A stretch of DNA of 64,000 nt, from NCBI GenBank assembly GCA_963765815.1, contig CAVXXT010000003.1:310001-374000 (forward strand). The letters are read 5' to 3'. The translations under genes were made by a program, and so were the position numbers. The notes below the pieces were generated by a model, which was not told the origin of the DNA, ran no database searches, and worked only from the letters and a program-made list of their open reading frames with translations. The DNA is from DATLNF01 sp963765815. Lineage in GTDB: Bacteria; Actinomycetota; Actinomycetes; BP-191. Shown piece after piece: positions 1-9,732 of this stretch (its first letter is position 1; each line of letters starts with the position of its first letter).

Positions 1-892
1 CGTCGGTGAGGACCCGCGCGCTGTCCCACGCCGTTCCCCGGGTCGACAGCGTCGCGGTCGGCAGCAGCACTCCGACCACACCGCGCTCGGCCATCGCGCG
101 GGCGCCTCCCTCGTCGACGTGCTCCAGGTGGTCCGCGCTGGCGCAGCCCGCCTCGGCGGCCAGTGCGGCCGCGCCGGTGTTGGCCAGCTGCTCGGCGTGG
201 ACGCGGGTGAGGAGACCGGCGACCTTCGCCGCACGCAGCAGCCGACGGGTCTCGTCGATGTCGAACGCGCCCTCGTCGCAGAACACGTCCGCCCAGCGCG
301 CTCCGCGGGCCGCCGCGGCCGGCATGTGCTCGGCGACCAGCTCGACGTACGCCGACCGGTCACCCTCCGGCCGGCCGTGTGCGCCGAGGAACGTGCGCTC
401 GACCCGCACCGGCGTACGCCGGTCGACGTCGGCGATGACGTCCAGGAGCGCGATCTCCGCCCACGGCTCGTGGGCATAGCCGGTCTTGATCTCGACCGTG
501 GTCGTGCCGTTGGCGAGCATCGCGTCGACCCGGCCGAGGGTGAGGCGCACCAGCTCGTCGTGGCCGGCCGCGCGCGTCGCCGCGACGGTGGTGCGTATGC
601 CCCCGCCGTCGTAGCGCTCGCCGCGGGTGCGCGCCGCGAACTCCGCGGTGCGGGTGCCGGCCCACACGACGTGGGTGTGCGCGTCGACGAAACCCGGCAC
701 GACGCAGGCGCCGGCGGCGTCGAGCTCGGGGCGGTCAGGGCCGACCGGCAGCTCCTTGTCCGGACCGGTCCATGCGACCCGACCGCCCTCGATCAGCAGC
801 GCCGCGTCCTCGACCAGCCCCACGCCGACGTCTCCGGCCATCGTCAGCAGCCGGCCGATCCGGCGTACGACGAGGTCCGCCCCGCCGGTCAC
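1..892 (-). CDS. hutI: Imidazolonepropionase (C-terminus outside window)
   Basis: Hydrolyses 4-imidazolone-5-propanoate to N-formimino-L-glutamate, the third step of histidine degradation; a cytosolic metal-dependent amidohydrolase. About 297 residues are visible, so roughly the last 100 of a typical 400-residue enzyme are cut off. Seen in the frame: the N-terminal beta-sandwich segment, the metal-binding DAHTH motif near residue 75, then KTGYAH, HAEQL and DHLEHV blocks in the order expected for HutI. I chose the GTG at 890-892 because it overlaps the hutU stop as GTGA, which implies translational coupling to hutU just upstream. It was not called as a complete ORF because its stop lies beyond base 1. 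Confidence 0.93.
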   Translation of the reverse strand, partial: MTGGADLVVRRIGRLLTMAGDVGVGLVEDAALLIEGGRVAWTGPDKELPVGPDRPELDAAGACVVPGFVDAHTHVVWAGTRTAEFAARTRGERYDGGGIRTTVAATRAAGHDELVRLTLGRVDAMLANGTTTVEIKTGYAHEPWAEIALLDVIADVDRRTPVRVERTFLGAHGRPEGDRSAYVELVAEHMPAAAARGARWADVFCDEGAFDIDETRRLLRAAKVAGLLTRVHAEQLANTGAAALAAEAGCASADHLEHVDEGGARAMAERGVVGVLLPTATLSTRGTAWDSARVLTD

Positions 893-2577
893 CGCTCGGG
901 CTGCCACGCCGGGGCGTGCGTGCCCTGCTCCATCGGGATGCGGATGCCCACCGAGCGGGCGGTGTCGACAGCGGTCTCGTAGCCCGCGTCAGCGTGCCGC
1001 AGGACGCCCGTGCCCGGGTCGTTGGTGAGGACCAGCTCGAGCCTTCGTGCGGACTCGGGCGTGCCCTCGGCAACCGCGACCACGCCGGCGTGGATCGACT
1101 TGCCGATGCCCACTCCCCCGCCGTGGTGGACCGACACCCAGGACGCACCGCTGGCGGTGTTGAGCAGCGCGTTGAGGATCGGCCAGTCGGCGATCGCGTC
1201 GGAGCCGTCGCGCATCGCCTCGGTCTCGCGCTCGGGACTGGCGACGCTGCCGGCGTCGAGGTGATCACGGCCGATCACGATCGGCGCGCTGACGACGCCG
1301 CGCGCGACCAGCTCGTCGAACGCCGCGCCGGCGAGGTGGCGCTCGCCGTAGCCGAGCCAGCAGATGCGCGCGGGCAGGCCCTGGCCGGAGACGCGCGCGC
1401 GGGCGAAGCGGATCCAGCGGTGCAGCGGGTCGTTGTCAGGAAAAGCCGCGAGGACGGCGTCGTCGGTGGCGGCGAGGTCCTCGGGTGCGCCGGAGAGGCA
1501 GGCCCAGCGGAACGGGCCGGTGCCGGTGCAGAAGAGCGGCCGGACGTACGCCGCGACGAAGCCCGGGTAGTCGAACGCGTCGGCGACCCCGGCGTCGCGA
1601 GCCTGGCCGCGCAGTCCGTTGCCGTAGTCGAAGACGACCGCGCCCCTGCGCGAGTAGCCGAGCATCGCCTCGCAGTGAGCGGCCATGCCGGCGCGTGCGC
1701 GGTCGACGTACTCGGCGGGCTTCGTGCGCCGGAGCTCGGTGGCCTCGTCGACGGTGAGACCGGTGGGGACGTAGCCGTTGAGCGCGTCGTGGGCGGACGT
1801 CTGGTCGGTGACGACGTCGAACGGCTCGTCGCGCGCGAGCAGCTCGGGTACGACGTCGGCCGCGTTGCCGATGATGGCGATCGACAGCGCGCGACCGTCA
1901 CGGGCGGCGCTGCGTGCGCGCTGGACACCGTCGTCGAGGGAGTCGGCGATCTCGTCGAGGTAGCCGTGGTCGAGCCGGCGCTGCGCCCGGGTGCGGTCGA
2001 CCTCGATGCAGAGCGCGACACCTCCGTTGCCGGTGATCGCGAGCGGCTGCGCGCCGCCCATGCCGCCGAGGCCTGCGGTGAGGACGACGCGACCGGCGAG
2101 GCTGCCGCCGAAGTGCCGGCGGGCGACCTCGGCGAAGGTCTCGAACGTGCCCTGCAGGATGCCCTGGGTGCCGATGTAGATCCAGGAGCCCGCGGTCATC
2201 TGGCCGTACATCGTCAGGCCGAGCGACTCGAGCTCGCGGAAGTGCTCGGGCGTCGACCAGTCGGGCACCAGCATCGCGTTGGAGATCAGGACGCGCGGCG
2301 CCAGGTCGTGGGTCCGGACGACGCCGACGGGCTTGCCGGACTGGACCAGCAGCGTGTCGTCGGGCGCCATCGTGCGCAGCGTCTCGGTGATGACGTCGAA
2401 GGAGCGCCAGTCGCGCGCGGCCTTGCCGCTGCCGCCGTACACGACCAGGTCGTCGGGCCGCTCGGCGACGTCGGGGTCGAGGTTGTTGGCGAGCATCCGC
2501 AGCGCCGCCTCGGCGCCCCAGCTGCGGGCGGTGCGCTCGGCGCCGCGCGGCGCCCGGACCACTCTGGCTCCATGCAT
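889..2577 (-). CDS. hutU: Urocanate hydratase
   Basis: Converts urocanate to 4-imidazolone-5-propanoate with tightly bound NAD+, step two of histidine degradation. The 562-residue length fits the family (about 550). Recognisable blocks run the whole length: YGGSGKAARDW near the N-terminus, the glycine-rich TAGLGGMGGAQP nucleotide-binding stretch, FDYGNGLRG, and the C-terminal SGASWVSVHHGGGVGIG segment. The ATG at 2575-2577 is chosen over an upstream in-frame start because family homology begins just after it. It is followed by hutI with a 4-base overlap. The upstream neighbour is a divergent secreted protease, so the hutU-hutI promoter lies in the short gap 2578-2630. Confidence 0.96.
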   Translation of the reverse strand: MHGARVVRAPRGAERTARSWGAEAALRMLANNLDPDVAERPDDLVVYGGSGKAARDWRSFDVITETLRTMAPDDTLLVQSGKPVGVVRTHDLAPRVLISNAMLVPDWSTPEHFRELESLGLTMYGQMTAGSWIYIGTQGILQGTFETFAEVARRHFGGSLAGRVVLTAGLGGMGGAQPLAITGNGGVALCIEVDRTRAQRRLDHGYLDEIADSLDDGVQRARSAARDGRALSIAIIGNAADVVPELLARDEPFDVVTDQTSAHDALNGYVPTGLTVDEATELRRTKPAEYVDRARAGMAAHCEAMLGYSRRGAVVFDYGNGLRGQARDAGVADAFDYPGFVAAYVRPLFCTGTGPFRWACLSGAPEDLAATDDAVLAAFPDNDPLHRWIRFARARVSGQGLPARICWLGYGERHLAGAAFDELVARGVVSAPIVIGRDHLDAGSVASPERETEAMRDGSDAIADWPILNALLNTASGASWVSVHHGGGVGIGKSIHAGVVAVAEGTPESARRLELVLTNDPGTGVLRHADAGYETAVDTARSVGIRIPMEQGTHAPAWQPER

Positions 2578-2630
2578 GGGCGCATCGTGCCACCGCCGAA
2601 CCCTGTCCAGCACTCGGGGCTCTGACCGGC

Positions 2631-3395
2631 ATGCGCTCCCACCTGCTCGTGACCTCCGCCGCTGTCGCCGTACTCGCCGTTGTCGCTCCGATCTCCTCGG
2701 CGACCGTCGGCCGGGCCCGCCCGGTGGTCGACCTGTCGATGGACTCCCCCGACCCGACCGACCCGGGCTGCGAGCAGATCCCGCCGGATGATCTGCCGGC
2801 CGTGCCGGCGGACACGTCGGATCGGCTGCCGATCGAGCTGCGGGTGCTGGTGGACCCGGCTGACCACGAGCTCGCGATCGGCTACATCGCCGACACGGTG
2901 GCGGCGTACGACCGGATCAATGTCGCGATGAAGGTCAGCTGGGACGTCGTGCCGATCCCGACGCCGAGGTCCACCGACCCGCGCGTCGACATGTTCGCGT
3001 TCATGCGGGCGCGCTACCACGGCAAGCGGCCGAAAGGCGTCGACGTGGTCTACCTGATGACGCGCTTCTGGGCCGGCGGCTTCGCCGACTGCATCGGCGG
3101 GGTGCGCGACGACGTCCACTCGTTCGCGCTGGGCAGCGTCGACTACGCGACCGAGGGCGTCGTCCCGGCGCCGTTCACCAACGAGGGCTACATCGCGGCG
3201 CACGAGATCGGGCACCTGCTCGGCGCGCACCACCACTACAGCAGCTGCGCGGAGGCGCACCCGTCAGCGGGCCTGCGTGGCGAGCCCGGGCCGTGCACTG
3301 TCATGACCCCGCTCGCGCACACGATGACGGGGACTTTCAGCACGCTCGAGACCGCGTTCATCCGCGACTACGTGCGGAAGTACGCCCGAGGGTGA
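2631..3395 (+). CDS. Secreted metzincin-type zinc metalloprotease
   Basis: 254-residue protein with an N-terminal signal peptide (hydrophobic stretch at about residues 5-23) and a complete metzincin zinc site HEIGHLLGAHH at residues 191-201, where three His bind zinc and Glu is the general base. A VMTP segment about 25 residues later fits the Met-turn. Only the peptidase domain is present, with no extra binding module, which resembles reprolysin-like secreted proteases of Gram-positives. Six Cys could form disulfides outside the cell. Substrate unknown. It sits between hutU (divergent) and hutH (convergent; the two stop codons abut), so it is probably a single-gene unit not tied to histidine use. 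Confidence 0.85.
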   Translation: MRSHLLVTSAAVAVLAVVAPISSATVGRARPVVDLSMDSPDPTDPGCEQIPPDDLPAVPADTSDRLPIELRVLVDPADHELAIGYIADTVAAYDRINVAMKVSWDVVPIPTPRSTDPRVDMFAFMRARYHGKRPKGVDVVYLMTRFWAGGFADCIGGVRDDVHSFALGSVDYATEGVVPAPFTNEGYIAAHEIGHLLGAHHHYSSCAEAHPSAGLRGEPGPCTVMTPLAHTMTGTFSTLETAFIRDYVRKYARG

Positions 3396-4928
<1,533 letters not shown>

Positions 4929-4993
4929 GCCGCGGACCTTACCGAGGGTGCTCAGGGCAGGAACCAGCGGGACAGCGGTCGAATGGGCCAGGC

Positions 4994-6439
4994 ATGACCA
5001 AGACCACTCGCCTGCTCGTGTCCTTGCTCGTCGCCCTGCCCACCGCCGCGTGGGCCGGCCCGGCCTCCTCGCCCGCTCCGGCTCCCCCGGCCGACGAGAT
5101 CACCGCGACGCCCAACGCGACCCACGTCGGTCGGGTCACCTATCGCGGCGGCACCGACCTCGAGCTGACGAAGATCAAGGGCCGGCGCTACGTCGTCGCC
5201 GGCGCGCAGAACAACTACAACCCCACCGACGACCCCGGTCTGCGGGTCGTCGACGTGACCAACCCGGCCAAGCCGGTCGTCGCCGGCTACCTCCCGTGCA
5301 ACACCTCGCAGAACGACGTGCAGGTGAAGGGGACCTACGCCTACCTCGCGGTCGACTTCAACCAGAAGGCGCAGAAGCTCGACCGCGCCGACTGCTACAG
5401 CCAGCTCGGCCCGGACCAGGCGGTGGCCGGCGGTGTGGTCGTCATCGACCTGTCCAACCCGCGCAAGCCCCGCGCGGTCGGCTTCGTGAAGGTGCCCGGC
5501 GCCGCGCACAACACGACCATCCACCCGACCCGGCCGGTGCTCTACGTCAGCGACTCCGAGACCGCGACCAACACCCGCGTGCACATCGTCGACGTGTCGA
5601 AGCCGAAAGCCCCCACGCTGGTGAAGAGCGTCGAGCTCGCCCCCGGAGATGCGATCCACGACATCTCGTTCAACGCGAAGGGCGACCGGGCGTACGTCGC
5701 CTCCGGGTTCACCCACAGCGCGATCGTCAACACCAGCGACCCGCTGAGCCCGGTCCTGATCTCGCGGATCCAGGACCCGGCCATCAACTTCCACCACCAG
5801 GCTGAGCCGACCGTCGACGGCAAGTACCTGATCATCAGCGACGAGCTGGCCGGCGCCGAGGGGCTGATGTTCTGCCCCGGCGGCGGGCTGCACGTCTACG
5901 ACCTGGCCAACGAGGCCGTGCCGGTGAAGATGGGTGCCTTCTTCATCCCGGACGCGTTCGTGGAGACCCGCGACACCAACAACGGGCCTCGTCCCGTCGA
6001 GGTCGACGCGTTCCGGCCGTTCCGCTGCACCGCGCACGTCATGCAGATGAGCAAGGACGGCAAGCGGCTGACGATGGGCTGGTACTCGCAGGGCATCCAG
6101 GTGCTCGACATCACCAACCTGACCGGCATCTCCCTCGGCGCGCAGGGCACGTCGCTGCCGATGGGGATCCAGCGCATCGCTGCCTGGAAGGTCCGGTTCG
6201 GCGACGCGTGGAGCGCGAAGATGGACGACCGCGGCTACGTCTTCACCGGCGACACCGCGCGCGGGATGGATGTCGTCAAGGTGACGCTGCCGACGGCGGC
6301 CGAGCGCAAGGCGATCGACCCGGGGACCTGGCTGACGCCCGCGCAGGCGCTCGCCCGCGCCGTCCGGGACAAGGCGAAGGCCGGCCCGAACACCTACTTC
6401 TGCTTCGACCGCACGTACCGGCTGGGACTCGCGACCTAG
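4994..6439 (+). CDS. Secreted LVIVD-repeat (beta-propeller-like) protein
   Basis: 481 residues with a signal peptide (hydrophobic residues 6-22, AWA-type cleavage site). The mature part has repeated blocks of the LVIVD type, such as GLRVVDVTNPAKP, GVVVIDLSNPRKP, VHIVDVSKPKAP, LHVYDLANEAVP and IQVLDITNL, spaced 45-60 residues apart. These repeats usually fold into a bladed propeller on exported proteins. No catalytic motif is visible, so a binding or scaffold role is inferred. It lies between hutH and the hutG-like gene but on the opposite strand, so no part in histidine use is implied. Confidence 0.8.
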   Translation: MTKTTRLLVSLLVALPTAAWAGPASSPAPAPPADEITATPNATHVGRVTYRGGTDLELTKIKGRRYVVAGAQNNYNPTDDPGLRVVDVTNPAKPVVAGYLPCNTSQNDVQVKGTYAYLAVDFNQKAQKLDRADCYSQLGPDQAVAGGVVVIDLSNPRKPRAVGFVKVPGAAHNTTIHPTRPVLYVSDSETATNTRVHIVDVSKPKAPTLVKSVELAPGDAIHDISFNAKGDRAYVASGFTHSAIVNTSDPLSPVLISRIQDPAINFHHQAEPTVDGKYLIISDELAGAEGLMFCPGGGLHVYDLANEAVPVKMGAFFIPDAFVETRDTNNGPRPVEVDAFRPFRCTAHVMQMSKDGKRLTMGWYSQGIQVLDITNLTGISLGAQGTSLPMGIQRIAAWKVRFGDAWSAKMDDRGYVFTGDTARGMDVVKVTLPTAAERKAIDPGTWLTPAQALARAVRDKAKAGPNTYFCFDRTYRLGLAT

Positions 6440-6445
6440 GTCCGA

Positions 6446-7384
6446 TCAGGAGCGCGCGGGCCGTCCGGGGGCGCGGCCGAGGCGGACCGCGAGACCCGCT
6501 GACGCCTCGAGCAGGCACATCGCGGCCAGCCGGACGGTGCGGCCGTCGGGGTCGGCGTTCGCGTCCACCTCGGTGAGATCGACGGCGACCACCCGCTCGT
6601 CCTTGCCGGCCAGGTACGCCGCCGCGAGCAGCTCCTCGGCGGAGAGGCCGCCGGGCAGGGAGGCCGGGCAGCCGGGGGCAACCGACCGATCGCAGACGTC
6701 CAGGTCGAGGTCGACCAGCACCGGGCCGTGCGCGCTGCCGGCGACCCGCAGCGCGTCTTCGACGCAGGCGGCGATCCCGCGGCCGGCGACCTCGGACCGG
6801 AGCATCACGGTGATGCCGCGGGCGTGCGCCTCGTCGGCGTAGGACCGGCTGTTGGCCCAGTCGGCGATGCCGACCTGGACGATCCGCTCGGGCTCGACCC
6901 CGGCCTCGATCAGGCGGCGTACCGGCGAGCCGTTGCTGCGGCCCTCACGGATGTCGTGGTGGGCGTCGAGGGTGACCACGCCGGCCGAGGCGATCCGGTC
7001 GCCGAGGACGCCGACGCCCAGGGGCGCGGTGAGCGAGTTGTCGCCGCCGATCGCCAGGAGCAGGGAGGTCCGGCCGGCGGCGAGCCGGGCCGCCGTGGAC
7101 ACCCGCCACTCGCCCTCGTCCGGCTCGTCCGGCTCGTCGACGTTGCCGAGGTCCACCGGCACGACCGTCCCGAGCAGGTCGACGCCGCGGCTGGGGCACC
7201 ACGTGGAGAGCCGGCCCAGCGCCCGGCGTACCGCGGCGGGGGTCTGGTGGGCACCCGTCGGGGAGATCGACGTGCGATACGTCGGGACGCCGAGCACGCC
7301 CAGATCCGGTGCGGCGTCCTCGGGACCGGCGGCGAGCCAGCCGGCCGCGCGCGGCCAGCGCGGGTCCTCAGGTCCGGTGCGCAC
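6446..7384 (-). CDS. hutG: Arginase-family hydrolase, probable formimidoylglutamase
   Basis: 312-residue ureohydrolase-fold enzyme. Metal-ligand blocks are GGDNS at about residues 113-117, DAHHD at 140-144, and DLDLDVCD followed by the APGCP segment. In many family members the first block reads GGDHS with His as a Mn ligand; here it is Asn. Given three other hut genes within 6 kb, the likely reaction is N-formimino-L-glutamate to glutamate plus formamide, the last hut step; agmatinase or guanidinobutyrase activity is the alternative. The GTG at 7382-7384 is chosen because the upstream in-frame extension looks non-coding. Convergent with the LVIVD gene, only 6 bases apart. Confidence 0.78.
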   Translation of the reverse strand: MRTGPEDPRWPRAAGWLAAGPEDAAPDLGVLGVPTYRTSISPTGAHQTPAAVRRALGRLSTWCPSRGVDLLGTVVPVDLGNVDEPDEPDEGEWRVSTAARLAAGRTSLLLAIGGDNSLTAPLGVGVLGDRIASAGVVTLDAHHDIREGRSNGSPVRRLIEAGVEPERIVQVGIADWANSRSYADEAHARGITVMLRSEVAGRGIAACVEDALRVAGSAHGPVLVDLDLDVCDRSVAPGCPASLPGGLSAEELLAAAYLAGKDERVVAVDLTEVDANADPDGRTVRLAAMCLLEASAGLAVRLGRAPGRPARS

Positions 7385-7598
7385 GCACGCATCCTGCCAG
7401 CGACGGCCGATGGACCGACCGACCCGGCACGTTGGGGACGTCACCGGACATTTCCGGCGCGAATGACCGGAATTGCGCGGTTTCTCCCTTACCCTGGGTC
7501 ACGAGTGTGCCGATGCCCTTTCTGGGCCCCGCGTCATTTCGTGGGTCCGGTCGTTCTCTCCAGCAGCCGCACGTCACCGACAGAGGTAGGTACTCGAA

Positions 7599-9332
7599 GT
7601 GTTCGCATCAGCCCAGCTGACCTCCCGCTGGTCTCGACTTGTCGTGATCGCCATGCTCGGCGCCGCCCTCGGCGGTGGCTTCGTCGGCGTCACGCAGGCG
7701 CATGCCGCGACCGAGTGCAGCGACGGCCTCGACAACGACGGCGACGGCTTCACCGACCTCAGCGACTCCGGCTGCACCAGCTCCGCGGACAACAGCGAGA
7801 GCACCAGCACGTTCGCGTGCAGCGACGGCCTCGACAACGACGGGGACGGGCAGACCGACTACCCGGAGGACGCGGGCTGCACCGGCCCGGCGGACACCAC
7901 CGAGGGCAACAGCACGGCCGAGTGCAACGACGCGATCGACAACGACGGCGACGGCTTCACGGACGCCTCGGACTCCGACTGCACCCGCACCAACGGCCAG
8001 ACCGAGTCGGCCCCGACCGGGGGCGGCGGCGGCACCGGCGGTCCCTGCAGCGACGGCCTGGACAACGACGGCGACGGCTTCACGGACGCCTCGGACTCCG
8101 ACTGCACCCGCACGAACGGCCAGACCGAGTCGCCGCCGTCCGGCGGCGGTGGCGGTGGCGGTGGCAGCACGCAGTGCAGCGACGGACTCGACAACGACGG
8201 CGACGGCTTCACCGACAGCGCCGACAGCGGCTGCACGGGCCCGGACGACACCAGCGAGGGCAACGGCTCCCCCGCCTGCAGTGACAACATCGACAACGAC
8301 GGCGACGGGCAGGTCGACTACCCGGCCGACCCCGGCTGCACCGGCCCGACCGACACCAGCGAGACCGCCGGTCCGGCCGCGTGCGCGGACGGCCTCGACA
8401 ACGACGGCGACGGCTTCACCGACAGCGCCGACAGCGGCTGCACCGGCCCGACCGACACCAGCGAGGGCACCGGCTCACCGCAGTGCAGCGACGACATCGA
8501 CAACGACGGCGACGGGCAGGTCGACTACCCGGCCGACCCCGGCTGCACCGGCCCGACCGACACCAGCGAGACCGCCGGTCCGGCCGCGTGCGCGGACGGC
8601 CTCGACAACGACGGCGACGGCTTCACCGACAGCGCCGACAGCGGCTGCACGGGCCCGACCGACACCAGCGAGGGCACCGGCTCACCGCAGTGCAGCGACG
8701 ACATCGACAACGACGGCGACGGGCAGGTCGACTACCCGCAGGACGCCGGCTGCACCGGCCCGAACGACACCAGCGAGGGCAACGGCACCGGGCAGTGCAA
8801 CGACGGCATCGACAACGATGGAGACGGCTGGACCGACTCCAACGACCCGGGCTGCGGCGTTAACGGCCGCGAGGACGGCGAGGGCTTCCCCGTCGGCTTC
8901 GCGAGCTGCGACCACGGCGGCCTGCTCTTCGAGGAGACGTTGGCGGGGACCCTCTTCCCGGGAACGGATGAGGACGGCTCGCTCAGCTACCAGATTCACC
9001 GCAACCTGGAGTTCATCCTCCAGGGCGACCCGCTGACCGGCGGGCCGACGCCGCAGGACGTCAGCGACCTGATCGACATCATCATCGAGACGATCGAGGG
9101 GGACGCCCCCCCGGCGCTTGTCGATGCCCTGCGCACCATCCAGGTGACCGTCGTTGACGGAGGCTGGGTCCTCGCCGAGATCGTCCACCAGGTGATCCAC
9201 GAGGTGTCATGCGTGGTGGCCGTCCTCGAGGACCTGATCCTCCAGGACGTCATCGACACCATCTTCGGCGAGGTGCCCGTTCCGGCAGTGCCGCTGAAGG
9301 CTCCGGCAGTGCGGATTCCCACGCGCGTTTGA
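7599..9332 (+). CDS. Secreted protein with eleven DNDGDG calcium-type repeats
   Basis: 577 residues. A signal peptide (hydrophobic 14-30, AHA-type cleavage) is followed by 11 repeats of about 34 residues built as C-x-D-x-(L/I)-DNDGDG-x-x-D-x8-C. Each has an EF-hand/thrombospondin-3-like acidic loop and two Cys that could form a disulfide. Gly-rich linkers separate repeats 3/4 and 4/5. Residues from about 430 on form a non-repetitive domain I do not recognise, rich in Ile/Val with paired Cys. Likely an extracellular Ca2+-stabilised stalk or adhesin. The GTG start is supported by GAGGTAGG about 9 bases upstream. Repeats 7-8 and 9-10 are almost identical at DNA level. Confidence 0.82.
   Translation: MFASAQLTSRWSRLVVIAMLGAALGGGFVGVTQAHAATECSDGLDNDGDGFTDLSDSGCTSSADNSESTSTFACSDGLDNDGDGQTDYPEDAGCTGPADTTEGNSTAECNDAIDNDGDGFTDASDSDCTRTNGQTESAPTGGGGGTGGPCSDGLDNDGDGFTDASDSDCTRTNGQTESPPSGGGGGGGGSTQCSDGLDNDGDGFTDSADSGCTGPDDTSEGNGSPACSDNIDNDGDGQVDYPADPGCTGPTDTSETAGPAACADGLDNDGDGFTDSADSGCTGPTDTSEGTGSPQCSDDIDNDGDGQVDYPADPGCTGPTDTSETAGPAACADGLDNDGDGFTDSADSGCTGPTDTSEGTGSPQCSDDIDNDGDGQVDYPQDAGCTGPNDTSEGNGTGQCNDGIDNDGDGWTDSNDPGCGVNGREDGEGFPVGFASCDHGGLLFEETLAGTLFPGTDEDGSLSYQIHRNLEFILQGDPLTGGPTPQDVSDLIDIIIETIEGDAPPALVDALRTIQVTVVDGGWVLAEIVHQVIHEVSCVVAVLEDLILQDVIDTIFGEVPVPAVPLKAPAVRIPTRV
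8341..8754 (+). repeat. 207-bp tandem duplication inside the DNDGDG-repeat gene
   Basis: Two adjacent 207-base copies (about 8341-8547 and 8548-8754) encode repeat pairs 7-8 and 9-10. They differ at only a few bases, for example CACCGG against CACGGG in the CTGP segment and PADP against PQDA at the far end. 207 is a multiple of three, so copy number can change in frame. The exact edges are arbitrary within the repeat. Confidence 0.85.
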
Positions 9333-9358
9333 GACTCGGTCGCGGCGTCCGTTACAGT
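9329..9358 (+). promoter_or_regulatory. Probable sigma-70-type promoter of the tRNA cluster
   Basis: TTGAGA (9329-9334) and TACAGT (9353-9358) are separated by 18 bases and end 11 bases before the first tRNA. The -35 box overlaps the stop codon of the preceding repeat-protein gene. Spacing and position fit a vegetative promoter for the Gly-Cys-Val tRNA unit. Confidence 0.6.
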
Positions 9359-9369
9359 GACCGCCGCAT

Positions 9370-9445
9370 GCGGACGTGGCTCAGCTGGTAGAGCATCACC
9401 TTGCCAAGGTGAGGGTCGCGGGTTCGAATCCCGTCGTCCGCTCCA
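9370..9445 (+). tRNA. tRNA-Gly (GCC)
   Basis: Complete cloverleaf: acceptor GCGGACG pairs with CGTCCGC, the D-arm has GCTC..GAGC, anticodon stem CACCT/AGGTG encloses a loop with anticodon GCC, and the T-arm is GCGGGTTCGAATCCCGT. Discriminator T is followed by an encoded CCA. First of three tRNA genes. Confidence 0.97.
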
Positions 9446-9510
9446 CGCATCACGAGGCAGCCGGCCTCGGGGTGTGCAACACCGGGAACCGCAGTTTCGG
9501 GTCTCGAGCT

Positions 9511-9582
9511 GGCGCAGTGGCCGAGTGGCTTAGGCAAGGGCCTGCAAAGCCCTGTACGCGAGTTCGATTCTCGCCTGCGCCT
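9511..9582 (+). tRNA. tRNA-Cys (GCA)
   Basis: Acceptor GGCGCAG pairs with CTGCGCC; anticodon stem GGGCC/AGCCC region encloses anticodon GCA; T-loop GTTCGATTC. The discriminator is T (U73), the known identity element for Cys. CCA is not encoded. Confidence 0.96.
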
Positions 9583-9603
9583 CGGCATCATGCACCACCG
9601 CAA

Positions 9604-9678
9604 GGGCGATTAGCTCAGTCTGGTTAGAGCGCCTCCCTGACACGGAGGAGGTCTCCGGTTCAAATCCGGCATCGCCCA
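9604..9678 (+). tRNA. tRNA-Val (GAC)
   Basis: Acceptor GGGCGAT pairs with ATCGCCC; anticodon stem CCTCC/GGAGG encloses the loop CTGACAC with anticodon GAC; T-arm CCGGTTCAAATCCGG. Discriminator A; CCA is not encoded. Confidence 0.97.
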
Positions 9679-9685
9679 CTCTTCC

Positions 9686-9723
9686 GTGTCACCGCGTCGC
9701 ACATTGTCGGACGCGGGTGACAC
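9686..9723 (+). terminator. Strong hairpin after tRNA-Val, probable terminator
   Basis: GTGTCACCGCGTC pairs with GACGCGGGTGACAC across an 11-base loop, with a single bulged base. It starts 7 bases after tRNA-Val and ends 9 bases before the next start codon. There is no U-tract, as is common for actinobacterial terminators. It could equally act in the HNH gene's leader. Confidence 0.5.
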
Positions 9724-9732
9724 GCTCGACGG

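Noticed and set aside
772..2625. Long plus-strand ORF opposite hutU
   Set aside because: Shadow frame of a clear hutU gene; high-GC DNA gives long antisense ORFs, and its protein is low-complexity Arg/Gly/Ala/Asp without domains.
8180..8850. Regular DNA repeats that could look like a CRISPR array
   Set aside because: Repeats are in frame within a secreted protein, have no constant spacer size, and no cas genes are near.
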